This document shows, in pieces, positions 26,736 to 35,722 of a stretch of 64,000 bases of DNA. The notes under the pieces are model-generated. The model was not told the DNA's origin and did no database searches. It was given only the letters and a program-made list of their open reading frames with translations. The stretch lies in NCBI GenBank assembly GCA_963824935.1, contig CAWGRF010000022.1, positions 1 to 64,000 on the forward strand, in the 5' to 3' direction. The stretch comes from JACCZX01 sp963824935. GTDB lineage: Bacteria; Pseudomonadota; Gammaproteobacteria; Burkholderiales; Burkholderiaceae_F. The stretch's first letter is position 1, and every line of letters begins with the position of its first letter. Position numbers and translations under genes: made by a program.

Positions 26736-26903
26736 CGGCACTCTCCCCGAATGGGCACGTGTTCGATTTTTCGCGACTTGCGACGCCGAGCGCTGGTTGG
26801 TCGCCCGCTTGTTGGTCGCCAATCGCGGCGGACGATTCTAGCTAGAACATCGTCGTTGGCAGATAAATTGTTGGGTCGTTGCGCTTGTTGCCATGCAGCA
26901 GGG

Positions 26904-28028
26904 CTAGAACACAACCACTTGTCGGACGGCTTTACCTTCGTGCAGCAGATCGAAGCCGCGATTGATGTCGTCGAGCGCAAGGGTTCCTGTCAGCAACCGA
27001 TTGACCGGCAGGCGCCCACCGCGATAGAGATCGACATAGCGCGGAATATCGCGCAATGGCACGCAAGTACCCACATAGCTGCCCTTGATGGTTCGCTCTT
27101 CGGCAACCAGATTGACGGCCGGCATCGGCCACGTTGCGTTGGGCGGTGGCAAGCCTGCAGTAACCGTCGTGCCGCCGCGTCGCGTGATCCGATATGCGAG
27201 CTCGAACGCGCGCGTTGCGCCCGCCATTTCGATCGCAGTGTCGACGCCGCCGCCGGTCGCGTCGCGAATCGCAGCGACGACGTCGGCGGCGGCGGCGTTG
27301 AATGCGTGCGTGGCGCCGAGCGTTTGCGCCAATGTCAGCTTGTCGTCGGCCAAATCGACTGCGATGACTTGGCGCGCACCGGCCGCTGCAGCCCCTAGCA
27401 CCGAAGCCAGTCCGACGCCGCCAAGGCCGACCACCGCCACTGAAGAGCCGGCGCGCACCTGCGCGGTGTTGACCACTGCACCGACTCCTGTCAGCACCGC
27501 ACAGCCAAACAGGGCCGCCTCTTGCAGCGGCAGCTCGCGATCGATCTTGATCGCGGAGCGGCGCGACACGACCGCGTGTGTCGCGAACGCGGAGCAGCCC
27601 AGATGGTGATTGATCATCTGGCCGTTGCGCGTCAGCCGGCGTGCGCCGTTGAGCAAAGTGCCGGCGCCATTGGCAGCAGCGCCCGGTTCGCACAATGCGG
27701 GGCGGCCTTCGGCGCACGGATGACAGTGGCCGCAGCTCGGGACGAATACAAGCACGACGTGATCGCCGATCACGAGATCGTTAACGCCGTCGCCGACTTG
27801 TTCAACGATCCCGGCGGCTTCGTGACCGAGCGCCATCGGCATCGGGCGCGGCCGATCGCCGTTGATGACCGACAGATCCGAATGGCAAAGCCCGGCAGCT
27901 TTGATGCGCACCAGAATTTCGCCGGTGCCGGGCGGCGCGAGATCGAGCTCCTCAATTTTCAGCGGCCGGGAATCCGCGTATGGATGCGCGGCTCCCATCG
28001 CTTCGAGGACTGCGGCACGGATTTTCAT
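26904..28028 (-). CDS. Zinc-dependent alcohol dehydrogenase (class III-like MDR family)
   Basis: 374 residues. Catalytic zinc ligands are in GLCHSDLS and GHEAAGIVEQVG, the structural zinc cysteine cluster is in PSCGHCHPCAEGRPALC, and the NAD-binding motif is VAVVGLGGVGLASVLGAAAAG. The C-terminal part has YVGTCVPLRDIPRYVDLYRGG. This is the pattern of NAD-dependent MDR alcohol/aldehyde dehydrogenases of the class III and aryl-alcohol type. It starts seven bases after the stop of the isocitrate dehydrogenase-like gene, so the two form an operon. The specific alcohol is unknown. Confidence 0.9.
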   Translation of the reverse strand: MKIRAAVLEAMGAAHPYADSRPLKIEELDLAPPGTGEILVRIKAAGLCHSDLSVINGDRPRPMPMALGHEAAGIVEQVGDGVNDLVIGDHVVLVFVPSCGHCHPCAEGRPALCEPGAAANGAGTLLNGARRLTRNGQMINHHLGCSAFATHAVVSRRSAIKIDRELPLQEAALFGCAVLTGVGAVVNTAQVRAGSSVAVVGLGGVGLASVLGAAAAGARQVIAVDLADDKLTLAQTLGATHAFNAAAADVVAAIRDATGGGVDTAIEMAGATRAFELAYRITRRGGTTVTAGLPPPNATWPMPAVNLVAEERTIKGSYVGTCVPLRDIPRYVDLYRGGRLPVNRLLTGTLALDDINRGFDLLHEGKAVRQVVVF

Positions 28029-28035
28029 GGAGTCG

Positions 28036-29067
28036 TCACGAATTCGATAGTCGACGCAAGATCGCCTGCGTTACATGCTTCGTCGTTGCGCTACCGCCCA
28101 GATCCCCGGTGCGCACGCCATCGTCGCGCAACGTCGAATGGATCGCCGCGCGAAGTCTTTGCGCAGCTTCGTGCTTGCCGACATGATCGAGCATCAGCCC
28201 CGCGGCGAGTAGCAGCGCGACCGGGTTGGCTACTCCTTTGCCGGCGATATCAGGCGCCGAGCCGTGCACTGCTTCGAAGATCGCCGCGTCGGTGCCTATG
28301 TTTGCCCCGGGTGCCATGCCAAGCCCGCCGACCAGTCCCGCGATTTCGTCGGACAAGATGTCGCCGAACAAATTGGTGGTCACGATCACGTCGAATTGCC
28401 ACGGCTTCAGCACAAGCTGCATCGCGCAGGCGTCGATGATGCGATCGTCCATTGCGACCTTGCCCTCGTATTTCGTTGCGACTTCGCGTGCCGTCTCAAG
28501 AAAGATTCCAGACAGTACCTTCAGCACATTGGCTTTATGCACGATCGTGACTTTCTTGCGACCGTTCTTTAGCGCGTAGTCGAACGCAAACTCGGCGATA
28601 CGGCGCGATCCTGCGCGCGTGTTGACGCCCGATGAAATGGCGGCCGCGTGCGGATCGCCGTCGATAGGGATGTAGTGCTCGAAGCCGATGTAAAAGCCTT
28701 CGAGGTTTTCGCGCACCAGCACGATGTCGATGTCTTCATAGCGTCCGCCCGGAATCAACGTACGCGCTGGGCGTACATTCGCGTACAGCTTGAACTCCTC
28801 GCGCAGCCGCACGTTCACCGAACGAAAACCGCCACCCACTGGCGTCGTGAGCGGCCCCTTAAGTGCGAGTCGCGTGCGCCGGATGCTGTCGAGTAGTGCC
28901 GGCGGCAGCGGGTCGCCCGATTTTTCGACGGCCGCCATCCCGCCTTGTTGAACGTCCCACACAAACGGCTTGCCCAGAGCGTCGAGAATCTCGACGACCG
29001 CCGCAGTGATCTCGGGCCCGATGCCGTCGCCCGAGATTAAAGTTGCGCGGATTGATTGCGAGGTCAA
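28036..29067 (-). CDS. NAD-dependent isocitrate/isopropylmalate dehydrogenase family protein, probably isocitrate dehydrogenase
   Basis: 343 residues, intact. The start RATLISGDGIGPEI, the substrate loop SVNVRLREEFKLYANVRPA (Ser-x-Asn-x-x-Leu-Arg as in NAD-IDH), the metal-binding TTNLFGDILSDEIAGLVGGLGMAPGANIG and the NAD region EAVHGSAPDIAGKGVANP are clear. It decarboxylates a 2-hydroxy-3-carboxy acid. Isocitrate fits best; tartrate or homoisocitrate relatives cannot be excluded. It is first in a minus-strand unit with the alcohol dehydrogenase and perhaps tctB/tctA, divergent from the TRAP operon. Confidence 0.88.
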   Translation of the reverse strand: MTSQSIRATLISGDGIGPEITAAVVEILDALGKPFVWDVQQGGMAAVEKSGDPLPPALLDSIRRTRLALKGPLTTPVGGGFRSVNVRLREEFKLYANVRPARTLIPGGRYEDIDIVLVRENLEGFYIGFEHYIPIDGDPHAAAISSGVNTRAGSRRIAEFAFDYALKNGRKKVTIVHKANVLKVLSGIFLETAREVATKYEGKVAMDDRIIDACAMQLVLKPWQFDVIVTTNLFGDILSDEIAGLVGGLGMAPGANIGTDAAIFEAVHGSAPDIAGKGVANPVALLLAAGLMLDHVGKHEAAQRLRAAIHSTLRDDGVRTGDLGGSATTKHVTQAILRRLSNS

Positions 29068-29084
29068 GACAAGGTAACTCGCGT

Positions 29085-29143
29085 AGCGTTAAAGTGGGTC
29101 ATGCAAGCAATTCGGCGACATCGTAGTCCAGCGCTTTGCCATG
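29085..29143. repeat. 59-bp direct repeat, copy A (upstream of TRAP operon)
   Basis: The stretch from AGCGTTAAAGT to GCCATG matches 32221-32279 with four mismatches and two compensating single-base gaps. The shared core is TTCGGCGACATCGTAGTC. Copy A lies in the 215-base divergent region between the dehydrogenase and dctP. Its terminal ATG opens only a short frame. The following AT-rich stretch (about 29170-29215) probably holds the dctP promoter. Confidence 0.85.
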
Positions 29144-29282
29144 TCCCTGGCACGATGTGGAATGTTCATGCTACATTTTTTGGAAAATAGAACAAAAATA
29201 CTGAAGCAATAACAAGCGTGGTCGAAGCATGTGCCACGTGCGCTCAGGTCGCAGGCAGTTTTCAAACCGCAAAGGAGACAAC

Positions 29283-30277
29283 ATGGAGCGTCGTGATTTC
29301 TTCAAAGTGTGCGCGTCGGCAGTGGTCGTTTGCTCCGCGAGCCTGACGGGCACCGCATGGGCCCAGGACAAGCAGGTCTGGAAAGCCTCGGATGTCCATC
29401 CAATCGGTTATCCGACGGTCGAGGCGATTCAGCGCATGGGCAAGAAGCTGGAGAAGGAGACCAACGGCCGCATCTCAATCCAGATGTACCCGTCGATGCA
29501 GCTCGGCGGTGAGAAGGAGATGATCGAGCAGGCGCAGGTCGGCGCCTTGCAGATTGCGCGCATTTCGGTCGGCGCGATGGGCCCGGTGGTGGATGAGCTC
29601 AACGTCTTCAATCTGCCCTTCGTTTTCCGCGACGAAGCGCACATGCGCAAAGTGATCGACGGTCCGATCGGTCAGGGGCTGCTGGAGAAGATCACGGCCA
29701 ACCCGCAGTCGCGGCTGGTGGTGCTGGGATGGATGGACGCCGGCACGCGCAACGTCTACTCGAACAAGCCGGTGACCAAGCCCGAGGACTTGAAGGGCCA
29801 GAAGATCCGCATGATGGGCAACCCGCTGTTCGTCGAGACGATGAACGCGATGGGTGGCAACGGCGTCGCGATGGGATTTAACGAGCTCTTCGGTGCGCTG
29901 CAGACCGGAGTGGTGGACGGCGCGGAGAACAATCCACCGACGCTGCTGGCCCAGAACCACTACACGGTGAGCAAGGTGTACAGCCTGACCGGGCACCTGA
30001 TCATTCCCGAGATCTTCGTGTTTTCGAAGCGCAGTTGGGACAGCCTGTCCAAGAGCGATCAGGATCTGGTGCGCAAGCTTGTCACGCGAGGCGCAACTGG
30101 AGCAACGCCAACTGTGGGATGCCTATGTCGGCGAAGCCGAGGCCAAGCTGAAAGCCGCCGGCGTCAAGTTCGTCCCGGCCGACAAGGCCGCGTTCTACAA
30201 GGCTACGCAGCCGATTCGCGACAAATACGGCGCCAAGTACGCCGTGCATTCTGAAGCAGATCGAAGAAACGAAATAG
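29283..30277 (+). CDS. dctP: TRAP transporter substrate-binding protein DctP (frameshifted near C-terminus)
   Basis: About 331 residues. The ATG at 29283 has AAAGGAG upstream. It carries a Tat/Sec-type signal beginning MERRDFFKVCASA and ending TAWAQD, then the DctP fold: VEAIQRMGKKLEKETNGRIS, MYPSMQLGGEKEMIEQ, VVLGWMDAGTRNVYSNKPV, the ligand-binding Arg region KGQKIRMMGNP and GVVDGAENNPPT. Indels near 30085 and 30250 break the end. The corrected C-terminus ends LKQIEETK at the TAG at 30275-30277. It delivers a carboxylate-type ligand to DctQM. The ligand is not determinable by eye. Confidence 0.92.
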
Positions 30278-30287
30278 ATCTGTCATA

Positions 30288-30322
30288 GGGCACGCGGCGC
30301 CGTTCTACCCGCGTGCCCTTTC
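30288..30322 (+). terminator. Intercistronic hairpin with TTTCT tail between dctP and dctQ
   Basis: A perfect 10-bp stem GGGCACGCGG / CCGCGTGCCC with an 11-base loop, followed by TTTCTGTGT. It lies 11 bases after the corrected dctP stop and 22 bases before dctQ. It may act as a partial terminator or 3' stabiliser, keeping binding protein levels above permease levels. Confidence 0.7.
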
Positions 30323-30343
30323 TGTGTCCCGGTTCGACGCCGC

Positions 30344-30868
30344 ATGACCGCCAAGCAGCGCTACCGCGAGGCGATGGAGTGGTTGTACATCGCGTGCATC
30401 GGCATCTCGGGAGTGGGACTCGTCGTCATCACGCTGATGATTCCGATCGGCGTGTTCATGCGCTACGCGATGAACAATCCGCAGTCGTGGCCTGAACCCG
30501 CCGCGGTGGTTCTAATGGTGATGTTGTCGTTCCTCGGCGGCGCCGCGGTGTACCGCGCCAACGTGCACGTTGCGGTGGAGGCGCTGCTCAACGCGGTGAG
30601 TCCGGCAAAGCGCCGCATGATGTTGTGGGCTGTGGATGCATGCGTGGGAGCCACGGCGCTGTTCATGATCTTCTACGGCATTCAGTTGTGCATTACGACG
30701 CGCTTCCAGACGATGGCCGAATTCCCGTGGCTCTCGGTGGCGTTTGTCTACGCACCGATTCCGCTCAGCGGCTTGGTCACGTTGCTCTTTCTGATCGAGC
30801 GAGTGTGGATCGGCAGCCCGCCGAAGACATCGGTCATGTACCGCGATGGCGCAACCGAGCTCGAATAA
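30344..30868 (+). CDS. dctQ: TRAP transporter small permease DctQ
   Basis: 174 residues with four membrane helices. The DctQ signature region MRYAMNNPQSWPEPAAVVLMVMLSFLGGAA, with VYRANVHVAVEAL after it, lies near residues 43-80. It is the small membrane subunit holding DctP near DctM. It follows the intercistronic hairpin and ends three bases before dctM. The frame is intact. Confidence 0.93.
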   Translation: MTAKQRYREAMEWLYIACIGISGVGLVVITLMIPIGVFMRYAMNNPQSWPEPAAVVLMVMLSFLGGAAVYRANVHVAVEALLNAVSPAKRRMMLWAVDACVGATALFMIFYGIQLCITTRFQTMAEFPWLSVAFVYAPIPLSGLVTLLFLIERVWIGSPPKTSVMYRDGATELE

Positions 30869-30871
30869 GTA

Positions 30872-32152
30872 ATGGACATCCTGGTCCTGCTGGGATCGTT
30901 CGCCGTTCTTTGCGCGCTGGGGGTGCCGGTCGCGTATGCGCTCGGTTTGTCCGCGCTGATCGCGGCGATGTGGATCGACATCCCGCTCGAAGCCGTGATG
31001 CTGAAGATCTCCGACGGCACCGACGACTTCGCGCTGCTTGCGATTCCGTTCTTCGTGCTGGCGGGCGGCATCATGGCCGAAGGCGGAATGGCGGTGCGCC
31101 TGATCAATCTCGCGAAAGTTTTTGTCGGGTTCATTCGCGGCGGCCTGGCGCTGGTGAACATTCTCGCCAGCACGCTGTTCGGTTGCATCTCGGGATCGTC
31201 GGTCGCCGACACGGCGTCGATCGGCTCGGTAATGATTCCGCAGATGGTGAAGGCGGGCTACCCGCGCGTGTTCGCCACCAACGTCACGATCTGCGGGTCA
31301 GTGCAGGCGCTGATGATTCCGCCGTCGCACAACGCCGTCATCTATTCGCTGGCGGCGGGCGGAACAATCTCAATTGCCCATCTGTTTCTGGCCGGCATCT
31401 TCCCCGGCCTGTTATTCGGGCTCTGTCTGATCGGACTCGTGTTGTGGACGGCGCACAAGCGCGGCTATCCGAAGAGCGAACCGGTTCCGCTCAGTTCCTT
31501 GCCCAAGATCATCATCGACGCGCTGTGGGGTCTGGGCACTGTCGTGATCATCATGGGCGGCATCCTGTCCGGCATCTTCACGCCGACGGAATCGGCGGCG
31601 GTCGCATGCGTCTACGCGTTCCTGGTGACGTTTCTCATCTATCGCGACTACACGTGGCGCGAGCTGCCGCGTCTGGTACATCGTGTCGTCAAGACCGTAG
31701 CGATGGTGATGCTGCTGATCGGATTCTCGGTCGCCTTCGGCTACATGATGGCGATCATGCAGATCCCGGCGAAGGTCACGGCCTTCTTTCTATCGATCTC
31801 CGACAACAAGTACGTGTTCCTGCTGCTGGTCAATGTCCTGCTGTTGCTGCTGGGCACGTTCATGGATCTGGCGCCGATGCTGTTGATCTGCACGCCGATC
31901 TTCCTGCCGGTGATCGCCAAGTTTGGAATCGACCCGGTTCACTTCGGCATGATCATGATTCTCAACCTGGGTATCGGGCTGATCACGCCACCGGTGGGAC
32001 CGACATTGTTCGTCGGCTGCGCGATCGGCAAGGTCACGATGGAGCAGGTGTCGAAGGAACTGTGGCCGTTCTATGGCGCGATGTGTTTGGCGCTTCTACT
32101 CGTGACCTACATTCCGGCCATTTCGCTGTGGCTGCCGGGTTTGATGAAATAA
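30872..32152 (+). CDS. dctM: TRAP transporter large permease DctM
   Basis: 426 residues, intact, with about twelve helices. It starts MDILVLLGSFAVLCALGVPVAYALG, then FFVLAGGIMAEGGMAVRL, LFGCISGSSVADTASIGSVMIP, GIFTPTESAAVACVYAF and MILNLGIGLITPPVGPTLFVG, all standard DctM blocks. It is the sodium-coupled carrier of the TRAP system and the last gene of the dctPQM operon. The next gene starts 124 bases downstream, after copy B of the 59-bp repeat. Confidence 0.96.
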   Translation: MDILVLLGSFAVLCALGVPVAYALGLSALIAAMWIDIPLEAVMLKISDGTDDFALLAIPFFVLAGGIMAEGGMAVRLINLAKVFVGFIRGGLALVNILASTLFGCISGSSVADTASIGSVMIPQMVKAGYPRVFATNVTICGSVQALMIPPSHNAVIYSLAAGGTISIAHLFLAGIFPGLLFGLCLIGLVLWTAHKRGYPKSEPVPLSSLPKIIIDALWGLGTVVIIMGGILSGIFTPTESAAVACVYAFLVTFLIYRDYTWRELPRLVHRVVKTVAMVMLLIGFSVAFGYMMAIMQIPAKVTAFFLSISDNKYVFLLLVNVLLLLLGTFMDLAPMLLICTPIFLPVIAKFGIDPVHFGMIMILNLGIGLITPPVGPTLFVGCAIGKVTMEQVSKELWPFYGAMCLALLLVTYIPAISLWLPGLMK

Positions 32153-32220
32153 AGCTGTCACATTGAACGCTTGATCTGCTCGACGCGCTTCACGCCAAGC
32201 GCGCCCGGTGCTTTGCCGGA

Positions 32221-32279
32221 AGCGTTAAAGTCAGTCCTGCAAGCAAGTTCGGCGACATCGTAGTCAAGCGCTTGCCATG
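32221..32279. repeat. 59-bp direct repeat, copy B (leader and start codon of the hydrolase-LuxR gene)
   Basis: An imperfect copy of 29085-29143. Its terminal ATG (32277-32279) is the start codon of the alpha/beta hydrolase-LuxR gene. The repeat therefore covers that gene's leader and perhaps its promoter. The two copies flank the dctPQM operon in the same orientation. Confidence 0.85.
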
Positions 32280-33353
32280 GCGACGTTCAAACAGGAGATC
32301 CGCTTTTGTACCGGTCACGACGGCGTCCGCATCGCCTACGCAACGTCCGGCCGCGGTCCGCCGCTGGTCAAGGCGGCTAACTGGCTCAGCCATCTGGAAT
32401 TTGACGCCGGCAGTCCCGTTTGGAGCCACCTGATGATCGAGCTGTCCCGTCACCACACGCTGATCCGGTATGACGAGCGCGGCTGCGGGCTATCGGATCG
32501 TGATGTGCCCGATCTGTCGTTCGACGCCTGGCTGCGTGATCTTGAAACGGTGGTCGACGCTGCGCAGGTTGAACGCTTCCCGCTGCTCGGCATCTCCCAG
32601 GGCGCGTCGATCGCTGTGGCCTACGCGGTCCGCCATCCAGAGCGCGTATCGCATCTGATTCTGCACGGCGGCTATGCGCGCGGTCGACTGAAGCGTGACG
32701 CGTCACCGCAGCAGCGCGAGGAAGCTGAATTGATGAATCGGCTTGCCGAAATCGGCTGGGGGCAGGAAAACCCCGCCTTCCGACAGTTTTTTACAACGCA
32801 ATACATTCCTGGCGGCACGGCAGAACAGCACCACTGGCTCAACGAACTCGAGCGCGTGTCGACCTCGCCCTTCAACGCGGCGCGCTTCATGCGCGAGTTC
32901 AACGAGATCGATGTAGTGGATCTGCTGCCACGCGTGTCGTGTCCGACCCTGGTGCTGCACGCCAACCGCGATGTGCGGGTACCGTTCGACGAGGGCCGTC
33001 TGATTGCAGGCCTGATCCCAGGTGCCCGCTTCGTGCCGCTTGAAAGCGACAATCACTTGCTGCTCGAAGGCGAGCGGGCGTGGCGTCGCTGGGCCGATGA
33101 GGTGCGCGCATTCTTGCCGACAACGGTTGCGGCAAGCGATCCGGCGTTTTCCGCGCTGACGACGCGCGAGCGAGGCCTGCTCGAGTTGATTGCGCAGGGG
33201 CGCGACAATGCGCAGATCGCGGCTGCTTTGTCTTTGAGCGAAAAGACGGTGCGCAACCACATCACCCGTATCTTCTCCAAGCTCGAGGTCGAGAATCGGC
33301 CGCAAGCAATCGTGATGGCACGCAAGGCCGGCTTCGGCGGGCTGGTCCACTAG
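32277..33353 (+). CDS. Alpha/beta hydrolase fused to a C-terminal LuxR-type DNA-binding domain
   Basis: 358 residues. Residues 1-280 are an alpha/beta hydrolase: HDGVRIAYATSGRGPPLV, YDERGCGLSD, the nucleophile elbow GISQGAS with its serine, and the late histidine in LESDNHLLLEGE. Residues 290-358 are a LuxR/GerE helix-turn-helix (LTTRERGLLELIAQGRDNAQIAAALSLSEKTVRNHITRIFSKLEV). It is a one-component regulator that probably senses an ester or lactone, or is hydrolase-derived and non-catalytic. The catalytic triad looks intact. It sits directly after the TRAP operon with a shared repeat, so it may regulate transport of its own ligand. Confidence 0.9.
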   Translation: MATFKQEIRFCTGHDGVRIAYATSGRGPPLVKAANWLSHLEFDAGSPVWSHLMIELSRHHTLIRYDERGCGLSDRDVPDLSFDAWLRDLETVVDAAQVERFPLLGISQGASIAVAYAVRHPERVSHLILHGGYARGRLKRDASPQQREEAELMNRLAEIGWGQENPAFRQFFTTQYIPGGTAEQHHWLNELERVSTSPFNAARFMREFNEIDVVDLLPRVSCPTLVLHANRDVRVPFDEGRLIAGLIPGARFVPLESDNHLLLEGERAWRRWADEVRAFLPTTVAASDPAFSALTTRERGLLELIAQGRDNAQIAAALSLSEKTVRNHITRIFSKLEVENRPQAIVMARKAGFGGLVH

Positions 33354-33491
33354 GGACCTCGGTCCTACTCTTTTGCCGCCGGGCGGCGCGATAACCGGCG
33401 TCGTTCGGGACGTAGGTCTCACTACGCGAGCGCGATCGGTCCGGACAATTCGCCCCCTCATGAATTGTTCGACATCACTCCCAGCACCGAT

Positions 33492-33737
33492 ATGACCACG
33501 ATAGTGACGCGCCGCCGGTTGGCCAGCGCGCCGGTTCAATTAGACGCCGTCTTGAATGTGTTCGCGCAGCGCTTGTTGGCAGCGAAGAAGAACTTCGATG
33601 CCGCCTGGCGCAGGCGCAGCCGCGCCGCCATCGTGATACGCGAGCTCAGGAACATGAGCGACCGCGAGTTGCACGACATCGGGCTGGATCGCAGCGACAT
33701 TCCGCGCATCGCGCTGGAAGAGCAGCAGGAAGCCTAG
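33492..33737 (+). CDS. DUF1127 small protein
   Basis: 81 residues from the ATG at 33492; a longer frame from a TTG at 33465 exists. The C-terminal half matches DUF1127 (RRRSRAAIVIRELRNMSDRELHDIGLDRSDIPRIA), the YjiS-like arginine-rich module. In other bacteria it marks small proteins affecting RNA turnover and phosphate or carbon metabolism. The N-terminal half is basic and unassigned. Confidence 0.8.
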   Translation: MTTIVTRRRLASAPVQLDAVLNVFAQRLLAAKKNFDAAWRRRSRAAIVIRELRNMSDRELHDIGLDRSDIPRIALEEQQEA

Positions 33738-33859
33738 TAAAGAATGTTCGATCCGATCTGCATCCGATCGCTACCCCGCCTCGTATGTGTGCTCGGTTGC
33801 CCACTCATATCCCTAGATCTCCTTAAATCTCACTTAACCCCTAAAGAAAGAGGAAATCG

Positions 33860-34279
33860 ATGAAACGCCTGTTCGTATTTGCCGCTATCGCGGCTGCTGT
33901 AGCAGCCTCCCACGCCAACCCGACTCACGTCTCCAATGGTGTGATGGCCAGCAAGGAAGGTAAGACGCTGTACACGTTCGACAAGGACGTTGCCGGCAAG
34001 AGCAATTGCAACGGCGGTTGCGCTACGGCGTGGCCTCCGTTCATGGTCGCCAATCCGGCCCTTTCCGGCGGTGACTTTTCGATCATCAAGCGCGACGACG
34101 GCGCATCGCAATGGGCCTTCAAGGGCAAGCCGCTGTATTTCTTCGCGGGCGACGCCAAGGCGGGTGATGTCAACGGCGACAAGCAGGGCGGCGTATGGCA
34201 CGTGATCCGCAACGAGGCGAAGAAAACGTCGGCCATCACGTCGGATCTGAGCGCACAGGCCAACTACATCTACTACTGA
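33860..34279 (+). CDS. Secreted repeat protein of the YxxxD lipoprotein family (COG4315)
   Basis: 139 residues with a signal peptide (LFVFAAIAAAVAASHA) and no lipobox cysteine, then two copies of the family repeat: GKTLYTFDKDVAGKSNCNGGC and KPLYFFAGDAKAGDVNGD. These match the 'secreted repeat of unknown function' family, often encoded near small stress or redox genes. AAAGAAAGAGG precedes the ATG. A conserved cysteine pair in CNGGC may form a disulfide. Function unknown. Confidence 0.88.
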   Translation: MKRLFVFAAIAAAVAASHANPTHVSNGVMASKEGKTLYTFDKDVAGKSNCNGGCATAWPPFMVANPALSGGDFSIIKRDDGASQWAFKGKPLYFFAGDAKAGDVNGDKQGGVWHVIRNEAKKTSAITSDLSAQANYIYY

Positions 34280-34287
34280 AACGTGTT

Positions 34288-34311
34288 GCGTCCGACCGGC
34301 GAGCCGGACGC
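34288..34311 (+). terminator. Possible hairpin between the secreted repeat gene and the TPR gene
   Basis: GCGTCCG (34288-34294) pairs with CGGACGC (34305-34311) around a GC-rich loop, followed by TTGTCTG. It lies nine bases after the upstream stop and 20 bases before the next ATG. It is a weak terminator or attenuator candidate without a T-run. Confidence 0.4.
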
Positions 34312-34331
34312 TTGTCTGAAAGGAAAATGTT

Positions 34332-35715
34332 ATGAAGGACGCACGCGGCCTTCCGGTCTCGACGTCCAGCGCGACAGCGCTGGAACACTTCGAGACCGCG
34401 CTGGCGCAGTTTCACAGCTATACCGGCGATCCGATCGCCACGCTGCAGCAGGCACTGCAAGCCGACCCCGATTTCGCGCTCGCGCATTTATTCAGCGCGC
34501 TGGCGATGTATACGGCGACCGAGCAACGCTACTTGCCTGCGGTGCGCGAGTCGATCGCCAAGGCCGAAGGCGCTCGTGGCGCGCATGAATGCGCGTGAGC
34601 GCGGTCTGCTGGCTGCGGCGCAATTTCTGCGCGATGGACAATGGCGCGATGCATCGCGCGCGCTCGATTCGGTGCTGATCGAGTACCCGCGCGATGCGCT
34701 CGCGATTCAAACCGGGCACCTGATGGACTTCTTTCAGGGCGACGCACTGAATCTGCGCAACCGGATTTCGCGTGTGTTGCCTCATTGGAACGAGCAGACC
34801 CAGGGCTATTCGTACATCCTCGGCATGCATGCCTTCGGCCTCGAAGAGTGCAATCAGTATGCGGAGGCCGAGCGCACGGCGCGCCGCGCGCTCGAATTGC
34901 AACCGCGCGACGGGTGGGCGGTGCATGCGGTGGCCCATGTGATGGAAATGCAGGGTCGCAGCTCCGAGGGCATCGAGTGGCTGCAGTCGCGCGAGGCCGA
35001 CTGGGCACCCGACAACATGTTCGCGCCGCACAACTGGTGGCATCTTGCCCTGTTCCGCATGGATCTCGGTGAGTTCGATGCCGCGCTGAACCTCTTCGAT
35101 CAAAAGCTGATGGGACCGCAAGCCGACATGATCCTGGTGCTGATCGACGCGACCGCGTTGCTATGGCGCCTGCAGCTCGAAGGCGTGAATGTCGGTGACC
35201 GTTTCGAGCGTGTGGCCGATCTGTGGAACGCCAAGCTCGAAGAAGAGGCGGGCTTCTACGCGTTCAATGATGTGCACGCGTCGATGAGCTTTGCCGCCAC
35301 CGGGCGCGCGCGCGAGATGGCGCGCTTGCGGCGCGCGATGCACGTCGCGGAAAAGGCAAGCAACAGCAACGCCGCGATGACGCGCGAAGTGGGACTGCCG
35401 CTCGCCGATGGCCTCGACGCCTTTAGTCGGAATCGGTACGCCGAAGCTATTGAGTGCATCGAAGCGTTACGCGATATCGCTCACCGCTTTGGTGGCAGCC
35501 ATGCGCAGCGCGATCTGCTGACCTTGACGTTGATCGAAGCATCGATTCGCGCCGGCGATCAACAGCGCGCGCGGCACTACATCGCCGAGCGGCAAGTGCA
35601 CAAACCGACCGCCTGGAGCGAACGGCTGTTGGCGCGCTCGCGCCGCACCGAGCGCACACCCATCCGCGCCGTGAGCGATTCACACAGCGCGGACGCGCTG
35701 CCGATGGAGGCGTGA
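34332..35715 (+). CDS. Tetratricopeptide-repeat protein (frameshifted)
   Basis: About 461 residues. The first frame, from the ATG at 34332 (AAAGGA upstream), covers LEHFETALAQFHSYTGDPIATLQQALQADPDFALAHLFSAL, a TPR pair. An indel near 34570 shifts to the frame of RERGLLAAAQFLRDGQWRDASRALD. Further repeats (NQYAEAERTARRALELQPRDGWAVHAVAHV) and APHNWWHLALFRMDLGEFDAALNLFD follow. This fits a family of long cytoplasmic TPR proteins of unknown function. The alpha/beta hydrolase gene begins eight bases after its stop and is probably in the same operon. Confidence 0.8.
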
Positions 35716-35722
35716 CGTTCTG

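Noticed and set aside
26790..26820. Tandem TTGGTCGCC repeat upstream of tctB
   Set aside because: There are just two copies with a spacer, and no further evidence of a repeat family or operator.
30625..32166. 513-codon open frame on the plus strand overlapping dctQ and dctM
   Set aside because: It is an alternate frame of dctM, whose own frame shows all family blocks and membrane helices.
33354..33365. Terminator GGACC-TC-GGTCC after the hydrolase-LuxR gene
   Set aside because: The stem is only five pairs with a two-base loop, which is too tight to form well; only a weak T-rich stretch follows.
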